From Reyranella sp. (GTDB lineage: Bacteria; Pseudomonadota; Alphaproteobacteria; Reyranellales; Reyranellaceae), in NCBI GenBank assembly GCA_016780605.1, contig JADHLS010000500.1, positions 1 through 5,084 on the forward strand: a stretch of DNA of 5,084 bases, in the 5' to 3' direction. Shown here one piece after another: positions 1 through 4,917 of the stretch. The number at the start of each line of letters is the position of its first letter. Position 1 is the stretch's first letter. The notes below the pieces were generated by a model. That model ran no database searches. It was not told where the DNA came from and saw nothing but the letters and a program-made list of their open reading frames with translations. The position numbers and the translations under genes are program-made.

Positions 1-26
1 CTCATGTACTGTCTCAAACCCGATGA

Positions 27-44
27 GCGGCACTGGAGTGCCGC
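27..44 (-). terminator. Short hairpin downstream of the oxidoreductase gene, possible terminator
   Basis: A perfect inverted repeat, GCGGCACT-GG-AGTGCCGC, lies about 30 bases past the stop codon of the minus-strand oxidoreductase gene. As RNA it would form seven GC-rich pairs closed by a four-base loop. On the minus strand the bases that follow contain only a short T run (GGGTTTG), so it lacks the U-tract of a textbook intrinsic terminator. It may stop or stabilise the 3' end of the left-hand transcript. Nothing else is recognisable in bases 1-74. Confidence 0.3.
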
Positions 45-74
45 GCTCCCGGCAATGAGAGGCCCACGGTGCCT

Positions 75-962
75 TTATTTCTTCCCCGTCGCGTCCTCGA
101 TCGACTTCAGGAGGACCGGCCAATATTCCTTGCCGTGTCCCAATTCGACGGCGTGTTCCATCAGTTCGCGCACGACGTCGGCACCGAGCGCCGGCACGCC
201 GACCTCCTCGGCCATCTGGATGGCATAGCCGAGATCCTTCATGGCGTACTCCGTCGAGAAGGCACGTTCCGGGAAGACCCCCGGCAGCATCGCCTTCATG
301 CCGTGGTTGCGCAGCGCGAAGGAATCGGCCGAGCCCTTGGTCAGAGTCTCGAACAGCACCTTGCCGTCGACACCGTGGCCGCGCGCGATCGCCAGTGCTT
401 CGGCGAGCGCCACGCCGGTCTGGAACAGGATCATGTTGTTCAGGATCTTGACCGCCTGGCCGCTGCCCGCCTCGCCGCAGTAGGTGACCTCGCTCGCCAT
501 GCAGCGCAGCAGCGGCTCGATGCGCGAGAAGCACTCCCTGGTGCCGCCGACCATGATCGACAGCGTACCGTCGATGGCGGCCTGGCGCGTGCGCGCCACT
601 GGCGCATCCGCGAAGGCCGACGCATGGCCCTCGAACTCGGCATAGAGCCGGCGCGCCAGGCTGACCGGTGCTGTGCTGAGGTCGATCACGGTCCAACCAA
701 GCGTGGACTTGGCGACCAGGCCATCAGGGCCGAAGCAGACCTGCTCGACCTCCTTCCCGCCAGGCAGCGAGAGCATGATGGTGCGGCACTCCGCGGCGAT
801 CTCGTCGATCGAGGCGCTCTTCACGCCGTCGGCCGCCAGCCGCTGGAGCGGAGCGCTGTCGCGGTCGGCGGCCAGCACTTCCCGGCCGCTCTTGCGGGCG
901 AGATTGCGGCACATCGGCTCGCCCATGGTGCCGACGCCGATGAATCCGATCTTGTCCGTCAT
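75..962 (-). CDS. NAD(P)-dependent oxidoreductase, 3-hydroxyisobutyrate dehydrogenase / 6-phosphogluconate dehydrogenase-like family
   Basis: This 295-residue protein has the usual length and layout of the cytoplasmic beta-hydroxyacid dehydrogenase family, which oxidises small beta-hydroxy acids or reduces the matching semialdehydes. Seen directly: an N-terminal Rossmann dinucleotide loop GVGTMGEPM (residues 9-17); D33 at the end of the second strand, which suggests NAD rather than NADP (inference); a substrate-loop region DAPVARTRQAA (119-129) followed by GTLSIMVGG (132-140); the GSGQAVKILNN segment (166-176) with the expected catalytic lysine K172; and a KDLGYA motif (242-247) in the helical C-terminal domain. 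The substrate loop reads ARTR where the family usually has SGG, so the substrate may not be 3-hydroxyisobutyrate. The start MTDKIGFIG is chosen because it places the Rossmann strand at the very N-terminus; the frame is open further upstream, but that would overlap the cupin gene. It begins one base after the cupin stop codon. The family is sure, the substrate unknown. Confidence 0.93.
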   Translation of the reverse strand: MTDKIGFIGVGTMGEPMCRNLARKSGREVLAADRDSAPLQRLAADGVKSASIDEIAAECRTIMLSLPGGKEVEQVCFGPDGLVAKSTLGWTVIDLSTAPVSLARRLYAEFEGHASAFADAPVARTRQAAIDGTLSIMVGGTRECFSRIEPLLRCMASEVTYCGEAGSGQAVKILNNMILFQTGVALAEALAIARGHGVDGKVLFETLTKGSADSFALRNHGMKAMLPGVFPERAFSTEYAMKDLGYAIQMAEEVGVPALGADVVRELMEHAVELGHGKEYWPVLLKSIEDATGKK

Positions 963-963
963 G

Positions 964-1293
964 TCAGTCCACGATGAAGAGTTTGGCGCCGTGTTCGGTG
1001 CGCGAGCGATGGGCAAGATCGCCGTCGGCGACCTGGTAGCTCTGGCCGGGCTTCAGGATCACGGTGCGGCCGTCAGCCAGCTCGGTGTGCAATTCGCCGT
1101 CCAGCACCAGCAGCACGTGCCCCTTCTGGCACCAGTGGTCGGCGAGATAGCCCGGGGTGTATTCCACCATGCGCACCCGGATGTTGTTGAAGGTTCGCGT
1201 GCGCCAGTAGGCCTTGCCGGTCTCCCCGGCATGCTCGGTGCGCTCCACGCCTTCCCAGTCGGTCGTGCCGAACGGTATGTCGAACATCAGCAT
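964..1293 (-). CDS. DHCW-motif-type small cupin protein
   Basis: A single-domain cupin of 109 residues. The N-terminal block (FDIPFGTTDWEGVERTEH, then GETGKAYWRTRTF), the ADHWCQKGH segment (51-59), the LDGELHTEL strand (64-72), the KPGQSYQVADGDLAHRS second cupin motif (81-97) and the ending GAKLFIVD match what I know of the conserved DHCW-motif cupin family, whose biochemical role is undefined. H53, H59, E67 and H95 are plausible metal ligands by analogy with other cupins. No signal peptide or membrane segment is present, so it is cytoplasmic. A second ATG two codons in (1287) is equally possible as the start, because neither has a strong Shine-Dalgarno. Its TGA is one base from the ATG of the downstream oxidoreductase, which suggests coupled translation and a shared pathway. 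Confidence 0.9.
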   Translation of the reverse strand: MLMFDIPFGTTDWEGVERTEHAGETGKAYWRTRTFNNIRVRMVEYTPGYLADHWCQKGHVLLVLDGELHTELADGRTVILKPGQSYQVADGDLAHRSRTEHGAKLFIVD

Positions 1294-1342
1294 GGGCGGG
1301 CTTTTAGCATAGTTTGCGCCTGCGGGTAGGCGGTCTGGACCG

Positions 1343-1960
1343 TCAGCCCCAACTCTCCAGCGCCCGCCTCAGGGTCTCCGGCCCGCGATAGAGCATGGCG
1401 CGCCAGCCGCAGGCGCGGGCGGCATCGACATTGGCCGCGACGTCATCGACGAACAGGATCGCCTGCGCCGCCGTCACGCCCATGCGCGCCTGGGCGTTGG
1501 TGAAGAAGACGCGCTCAGGCTTGCAGACGCCGAGGGCCGCCGAATAGATGATCTCGTCGAAATGCACGCCCAGCCCCGCCTGCTCGCGCAGGTAGGCGAT
1601 GCGATGGTGCTCCTGGTTGGAGGCGGTGAAGCAGCGGCCGCCGGTCCGCTGCCGCCAGGCGTCGGCCTGGGCCAGCACGTCGCGGTCGATCACGGCGTCC
1701 TTGGCGAACCAGTAGGCAACGAACTCCTCCAGCCGGTCGGCCAGGCCTTTGGTCTCAAGCCACGGGTGCAGCGCGGCGTAGAGATCGAGACGCCCGCGCA
1801 GCACTTCCTTGAAGTCACGCCTGAAGAAGTCGCGCGCCATCTCGTCGTGGTCGAAGCCCCAGTCGGCCTGCAGGCTGGCGTACCAGGGCTGTGGCGAGCC
1901 GGGCTGGGCCAGAGAGACGACGCCATCGATGTCGAGGACGAGGACGGGGCTGGAACTCAT
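1343..1960 (-). CDS. HAD-superfamily hydrolase (HAD-IA-like phosphatase)
   Basis: This 205-residue protein carries all four haloacid-dehalogenase-superfamily motifs: motif I LDIDGVV with nucleophile D10 and acid/base D12; motif II FTASN with S114; motif III K147 in VCKPERVF; and motif IV FVDDVAANVDAA with D172/D173. A helical cap lies between motifs I and II (about residues 20-100), as in subfamily I phosphatases and sugar-phosphate phosphatases of the YihX type. It most likely hydrolyses a small phosphorylated metabolite in the cytoplasm; the substrate cannot be told. The start MSSSPVLVLDIDG puts motif I at the usual distance from the N-terminus; there is no strong Shine-Dalgarno. The reading frame stays open much further upstream, but only as the antisense of the neighbouring acetyltransferase. 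It diverges from that gene across 45 bases and lies 49 bases upstream of the cupin. Confidence 0.9.
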   Translation of the reverse strand: MSSSPVLVLDIDGVVSLAQPGSPQPWYASLQADWGFDHDEMARDFFRRDFKEVLRGRLDLYAALHPWLETKGLADRLEEFVAYWFAKDAVIDRDVLAQADAWRQRTGGRCFTASNQEHHRIAYLREQAGLGVHFDEIIYSAALGVCKPERVFFTNAQARMGVTAAQAILFVDDVAANVDAARACGWRAMLYRGPETLRRALESWG

Positions 1961-1992
1961 GCCCAGCCATGCTACAGCAGCCGGCCATCGCC

Positions 1993-1997
1993 GAGGA
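1993..1997 (+). promoter_or_regulatory. Shine-Dalgarno GAGGA that decides a TTG start
   Basis: GAGGA lies eight bases before the TTG at 2006. No ATG or GTG in frame lies near the conserved part of the acetyltransferase: the two nearby ATGs at 1959 and 1969 are in other frames, and the next in-frame ATG is at 1562, deep inside the opposing HAD gene. This site is the main reason for choosing TTG as the start. Confidence 0.6.
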
Positions 1998-2005
1998 CCC
2001 TTCCT

Positions 2006-2566
2006 TTGCAGCTGCTGGTTCCCACCCTGGACCGTCTCGCGGCCTATGCCGACGCGCTCCGCCGCGGCTGGTCGCCCGACAATGTGCGGCTGGAGGAGGC
2101 CGCACGCGAGGAGCTCGAGTTCATCGCCGACGATCCGGCGGGCTTCATCAGCCGCCTCGATGACCGTGAGGCCAAGGGCGGGCCGATCACGCTGCCCGAC
2201 GGTTCGCAGGTCTCCCGCCTGCCCGGCTACCGGCGCTGGATATGGGACGACGGTTTCTGCGGCTCGATCAATTTTCGCTGGCAGCCCGGCACGACCGCGC
2301 TGCCGCCCCTTTGCCTGGGCCATATCGGTTACGCCGTCGTGCCGTGGCGGCGAGGGCACGGCTACGCCACCCGGGCGTTGGCGATGCTGCTGCCGGAGGC
2401 GGCCAAGGAAGGGCTCGACTATGTCGAGCTCACCACCGACCTCGATAATCTGCCGTCGCAGAGGGTCATCACCAACAATGGCGGCATCCTGGTCGAGCGC
2501 TTCACCAAGGATCCGGTCTACGGCGAAGTCGAGGCGCTGCTCTGGCGCATTCCACTCAAGCGCTAA
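2006..2566 (+). CDS. GNAT-family N-acetyltransferase
   Basis: A 186-residue cytoplasmic acyltransferase. The acetyl-CoA binding motif A is visible as GHIGYAVVPWRRGHGYATRA (residues 105-124), with the pyrophosphate loop R115-R-G-H-G-Y-A. It is followed by a helix, the strand YVELTTDLDN (139-148) and VITNNGGILVER (154-165), the usual motif B region with an Asn-Gly pair. The N-terminal third (LVPTLDRLAAYADALRRGWSPDN) resembles a common family of predicted acetyltransferases with no known substrate. The start is TTG, supported by the GAGGA eight bases before it and by homologous proteins of this type typically beginning with an LxxPxLDRL-like stretch (from memory). Its last 11 bases overlap the end of the convergent TetR gene, leaving no room for a terminator between them. 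Any promoter would have to lie in the 45-base gap or inside the HAD gene; none is recognisable. Confidence 0.88.
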   Translation: MQLLVPTLDRLAAYADALRRGWSPDNVRLEEAAREELEFIADDPAGFISRLDDREAKGGPITLPDGSQVSRLPGYRRWIWDDGFCGSINFRWQPGTTALPPLCLGHIGYAVVPWRRGHGYATRALAMLLPEAAKEGLDYVELTTDLDNLPSQRVITNNGGILVERFTKDPVYGEVEALLWRIPLKR

Positions 2567-3188
2567 GCGGCTCGCCGCCGGCACGTACGACGGCCTCGAC
2601 CATCGCCGACAGCGCGGCCAGGCCGCGCGCCTTGAGCGCGCGCGGCGAATCCTTCTCGCCGAGCTGGCCTTCCAGGACCAGGGTGATGAAGCCGTGCACG
2701 GAGGCCCAGGCGAAGTCGACCATGCGCTCCTTCACCTCCGCACTGGCGCGGGGGATGGCGGCCTCGACCGCCTCGCGATGCAGGTGGTAGGCGGATTTGG
2801 CGGCCTGGGCCAGCGCCGGCGTCTCGAAGCGGTTGGCCTCGCGGCTGAACATCAGCTGGAACAGCACGGGATTGGCGGCGGCGAAGGCCATGTAGCCGAC
2901 GCCCTGACCGACGAGCCGTGCCGCGGGATCCTGGCCCGAGCGGCGGGCCTCGGCCGTCATCGCCGCCGTCAGCTCGTGGTAGCCCAAGGTCGCGATCTCG
3001 GCCAGCAGGTCGTCGATCGAAGCGAAGTGGTGGGCCGGGGCGGCATGGGAGACGGCTGCGCGGCGGGCGCATTCGCGCAACGTGAAGCCGCGCAAGCCCT
3101 TCTCCTCGAGGAGCTTGCGGCCCGCCACCACCAGCGCTTCGCGCAATTCCCCGTGGTGATAAGGCTTCGCGGTCTTCACCCGTGCCAT
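2556..3188 (-). CDS. TetR/AcrR-family transcriptional regulator with WHG-type C-terminal domain
   Basis: A 210-residue one-component repressor, probably the local regulator of the divergent SDR operon. The N-terminal DNA-binding domain begins with PYHHGELREAL (9-19), a signature of one TetR subgroup, and the helix-turn-helix runs through FTLRECARRAAVSHAAPAHHF (35-55). The C-terminal ligand and dimer domain contains ANPVLFQLMF (105-114) and WASVHGF (161-167), the W-x3-HG pattern of WHG-domain TetR proteins. The ligand is unknown. The ATG at 3188 gives the standard N-terminus; the Shine-Dalgarno is weak (GGATGGG). The 110-base gap to the divergent SDR gene holds palindromes suited to a TetR dimer, so repression of the SDR gene and autoregulation are likely (inference). 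The 3' end overlaps the convergent acetyltransferase gene by 11 bases. Confidence 0.92.
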   Translation of the reverse strand: MARVKTAKPYHHGELREALVVAGRKLLEEKGLRGFTLRECARRAAVSHAAPAHHFASIDDLLAEIATLGYHELTAAMTAEARRSGQDPAARLVGQGVGYMAFAAANPVLFQLMFSREANRFETPALAQAAKSAYHLHREAVEAAIPRASAEVKERMVDFAWASVHGFITLVLEGQLGEKDSPRALKARGLAALSAMVEAVVRAGGEPLSA

Positions 3189-3209
3189 GAGCCCATCCGC
3201 TCATTGTCC

Positions 3210-3224
3210 CCTGTGAGTGTCAAG
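3210..3224. promoter_or_regulatory. Degenerate third operator-like copy near the tetR start
   Basis: CCTGTGAGTGTCAAG matches the 15-base site at 3239-3253 (CTTGTCATTGTCAAG) at 12 of 15 positions. It keeps one complete half-site, TGTCAAG, but has a decayed other half. It lies 22-36 bases before the tetR ATG, where binding could block tetR transcription. It could equally be chance in a short AT-richer gap. Confidence 0.3.
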
Positions 3225-3238
3225 CGATCACGCTGAGA

Positions 3239-3253
3239 CTTGTCATTGTCAAG
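3239..3253. promoter_or_regulatory. Imperfect operator-like dyad CTTGTCATTGTCAAG
   Basis: This is an inverted repeat around base 3246 with five of seven arm positions paired (CTTG.CA / TG.CAAG). It overlaps the -35 box of the SDR promoter. Its centre is 32 bases, about three helical turns, from the centre of the perfect dyad at 3278, so two bound dimers would sit on the same face of the DNA. It is a likely second TetR site. Confidence 0.5.
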
Positions 3254-3268
3254 ATTAACGGGTAGATT
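3240..3268 (+). promoter_or_regulatory. Sigma70-like promoter for the SDR-exporter series
   Basis: A -35 box TTGTCA (3240-3245, five of six to consensus), a 17-base spacer and a -10 box TAGATT (3263-3268, four of six) point at the SDR gene. The expected transcription start is near 3275, inside the perfect palindrome that follows. An alternative overlapping pair, TTGTCA (3246-3251) and TATCTT (3268-3273) with 16-base spacing, would start a few bases later. Either way, both dyads overlap the polymerase footprint, as expected for a repressed promoter. Confidence 0.5.
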
Positions 3269-3287
3269 ATCTTGTCATCGACAAGAT
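3269..3287. promoter_or_regulatory. Perfect 19-base palindrome, candidate TetR operator
   Basis: ATCTTGTC-ATC-GACAAGAT has two perfect 8-base arms around a 3-base centre. It lies between the tetR gene and the divergent SDR gene, directly after the putative -10 box and 12 bases before the SDR start. The size, symmetry and placement fit a TetR dimer site that blocks initiation. Binding by the neighbouring regulator is inferred from position. Confidence 0.65.
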
Positions 3288-3298
3288 TGGAGCTCGCC

Positions 3299-4240
3299 AT
3301 GCCGAACGATGCGCCTCTCCCCGCCCCCAGCCGCCGCCGTATCCTCGGATCCACCACTCTCGGCGCCGTCGCCGGCTTGATCACGGGCCTCGCTGCCGGC
3401 GTCGTGCTAGCCACCCCGCGGAAGTCACCGCCGATTCCGCCCCGGCCAGGCCGACGCCGCTTCGAGGGCAAGGTTGTCGCCATCACCGGCGCCACCTCGG
3501 GCATCGGGAGGGCGGCCGCGCTGGCCTTCGCGGCCGAGGGTGGCAAGGTCGCGTTCTGCGGTCGCCGCGAAGCCCTCGGCCACGAGGTCGAGCGCGAGAT
3601 CAAGGCGGCCGGTGGCGATGGCTTCTACATCAAGGTCGACGTGTTGGTCGAGGACGAGGTCCGCGCCTTCGTCGACCGCACCGTTGAGGCTTATGGCGGG
3701 CTGAACGTCGCCTTCAACAATGCCGGCATCACCATCGAGAAGCCGCTCCACGAATACACCGCCGACGAATGGGACCGCGTCAACAACACCAACCTGCGGG
3801 GCGTGTTCCTCGCCATGAAATACCAGATCCCGCACATGCTGAAGGCAGGCGGCGGCACCATCGTCGTCACCTCCTCGTCCAATGCCCTTGCGACCCAGGC
3901 CAAGCGCTCGGCCTACACGGCGAGCAAGCGCGCCCTGGTCGGCCTGGTGCAGGCGGCCGCCCTCGACTACGCCCAGCAGGGCATCCGCGTGAACACCCTC
4001 ATTCCCGGCACTACCGACACGCCGTTCCTGCGCAAGGCCGCCGGCATGGAGAACATGCCGGACGCGGTCTGGCGCGTCGGCCTGAACCAGTGGGTCAAGA
4101 ACAACGTGCCGGGCATCGGCCGGCTCGCGACGCCGGAGGAGGTCGCCTCCCTCGCCCTGGCACTGGCGTCGGACGAGCACCCCTTCATGACCGGTGCGCA
4201 GATCGTGATCGACGGCGGCAAGACGGCAAAAGCCGGCTGA
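3299..4240 (+). CDS. SDR-family oxidoreductase with N-terminal Tat-type signal
   Basis: A 313-residue classical short-chain dehydrogenase preceded by about 50 extra residues. Seen: the cofactor loop TGATSGIG (63-70); G88-R-R after the second strand, which suggests NADP (inference); NNAG (140-143); N165 in NLRGVF; catalytic S193; Y206 and K210 in YTASK; and a C-terminal GAQIVIDGG. It should interconvert an alcohol and a carbonyl compound; the substrate is unknown. The leader has the twin-arginine pattern SRRRILG (11-17), a hydrophobic stretch LGAVAGLITGLAAGVVLA (21-38) and a Pro/Arg-rich linker, so the folded enzyme may be exported or anchored with its cofactor. The start is the ATG with GGAG six bases before it; an in-frame TTG at 3272 would begin inside the promoter palindrome and is rejected. 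It heads the series with the exporter and second acetyltransferase, and diverges from the TetR gene. Confidence 0.92.
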   Translation: MPNDAPLPAPSRRRILGSTTLGAVAGLITGLAAGVVLATPRKSPPIPPRPGRRRFEGKVVAITGATSGIGRAAALAFAAEGGKVAFCGRREALGHEVEREIKAAGGDGFYIKVDVLVEDEVRAFVDRTVEAYGGLNVAFNNAGITIEKPLHEYTADEWDRVNNTNLRGVFLAMKYQIPHMLKAGGGTIVVTSSSNALATQAKRSAYTASKRALVGLVQAAALDYAQQGIRVNTLIPGTTDTPFLRKAAGMENMPDAVWRVGLNQWVKNNVPGIGRLATPEEVASLALALASDEHPFMTGAQIVIDGGKTAKAG

Positions 4241-4245
4241 CTTCC

Positions 4246-4288
4246 GCTTTCTCCTGTGGCTTGGTCGACGCCAACCACAGGAGGAAGC
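4246..4288 (+). promoter_or_regulatory. Long hairpin burying the exporter's Shine-Dalgarno
   Basis: Bases 4246-4264 pair with 4271-4288 around a six-base loop (TCGACG): 17 Watson-Crick pairs, one G-U pair (4250/4284) and a single bulged C at 4260. The right arm contains the perfect AGGAGG (4279-4284) of the exporter gene and ends two bases before its ATG. The left arm begins six bases after the SDR stop codon, so a ribosome ending the SDR gene should open its base. This reads as translational coupling or conditional translation control. No U-tract follows, so an intrinsic terminator is less likely, though some attenuation of transcription cannot be ruled out. Confidence 0.6.
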
Positions 4289-4290
4289 CG

Positions 4291-4917
4291 ATGATATTCG
4301 AAAGCTGGGCCGCTTTCGCCGCCGCCTCGGCGGTGCTGCTGATCATCCCCGGCCCGACCGTGCTGCTGGTCGTTTCGTATGCTCTGGGCCAGGGCTGGCG
4401 CACGGCGCTGCCGATGGCGGTCGGCGTGGCGCTGGGCGACTTCACGGCCATGACGCTTTCCATGCTGGGCCTGGGAGCGTTGCTTGCCGCGTCGGCGACG
4501 CTGTTCACCGTCCTGAAATGGGTCGGTGCCGCCTATCTGATCTATCTCGGCATCAAGCTCTGGCGCGCCGGCAGCACCCTCCACGCCGCGCCGCGCACCG
4601 ACGCGGTCTCGGCGGCCAAGATGCTGGGCCATGCCTGGCTGGTGACGGCGCTCAATCCCAAGAGCATAACCTTCTTCGTGGCCTTCCTGCCGGCCTTCCT
4701 CGATCCCCACGCCGACTTCGTGACCCAGATGATCGTGTTCGAGACGACGTTCCTGGTGCTGGCCTTCGCCAACGCCTTTGGCTACGCGCTGGTCGCCTCG
4801 CGAGCGCGCGGCTTCGTGTCCAATCCGCGCGCCATCGGCGTTGTCAACAAGCTGGGCGGTGGGCTGCTGATCGGCGCCGGCGCCGCCACCGTGACCTTCG
4901 CCGGCTCGCGGAGCTGA
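4291..4917 (+). CDS. LysE/RhtB-family translocator (amino-acid or metabolite exporter)
   Basis: A 208-residue inner-membrane protein of the normal length for LysE/RhtB exporters, which push amino acids or related small molecules out of the cell using the proton gradient. Family marks: PGPTVLLVVSYALGQGWRTAL (20-40) with the PGP motif; GVALGD (45-50); the helix LKWVGAAYLIYLGIKLWR (75-92); a central basic loop; LNPKSITFFVAFLPAF (121-136) with the NPK motif; and two C-terminal hydrophobic segments (about 144-169 and 185-204). Five to six membrane helices are expected. The substrate cannot be told. The ATG is certain: a perfect AGGAGG sits six bases before it, inside a long hairpin. It follows the SDR gene by 50 bases and its TGA directly abuts the next ATG, so it probably shares the SDR promoter and TetR control. 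Confidence 0.93.
   Translation: MIFESWAAFAAASAVLLIIPGPTVLLVVSYALGQGWRTALPMAVGVALGDFTAMTLSMLGLGALLAASATLFTVLKWVGAAYLIYLGIKLWRAGSTLHAAPRTDAVSAAKMLGHAWLVTALNPKSITFFVAFLPAFLDPHADFVTQMIVFETTFLVLAFANAFGYALVASRARGFVSNPRAIGVVNKLGGGLLIGAGAATVTFAGSRS

Noticed and set aside
1..74. Possible end of another coding region at the left edge
   Set aside because: Short open frames here show no recognisable family, so only the hairpin is reported.
69..1329. Long plus-strand open frames opposite the dehydrogenase and cupin genes
   Set aside because: They are antisense to genes with clear family motifs. Their translations are rich in Arg/Ala/His/Gln with no recognisable domain, which is normal for GC-rich DNA.
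1331..1342. Small palindrome CGGTC-TG-GACCG just past the HAD stop codon
   Set aside because: Arms of five bases with a two-base centre and no T-run are too weak to call a terminator or operator.
1961..2584. Upstream extension of the HAD frame to give a 413-residue protein
   Set aside because: The extension runs antisense through the acetyltransferase and has no family features; motif I sits properly after the ATG at 1960.
1809..3236. 475-codon plus-strand open frame across the GNAT and TetR genes
   Set aside because: It is a Ser/Arg/Pro-rich shadow overlapping two well-supported genes in other frames.
3218..3252. Two perfect TTGACA boxes on the minus strand as the tetR promoter
   Set aside because: Neither is followed by a recognisable -10 at 15-18 bases (GATCGC and GCGGAT at 17). 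They are better explained as operator half-sites, so the tetR promoter is left uncalled.
3272..3298. TTG at 3272 as an earlier SDR start
   Set aside because: It lies inside the promoter palindrome near the predicted transcription start and has no Shine-Dalgarno; the ATG at 3299 has GGAG at good spacing.
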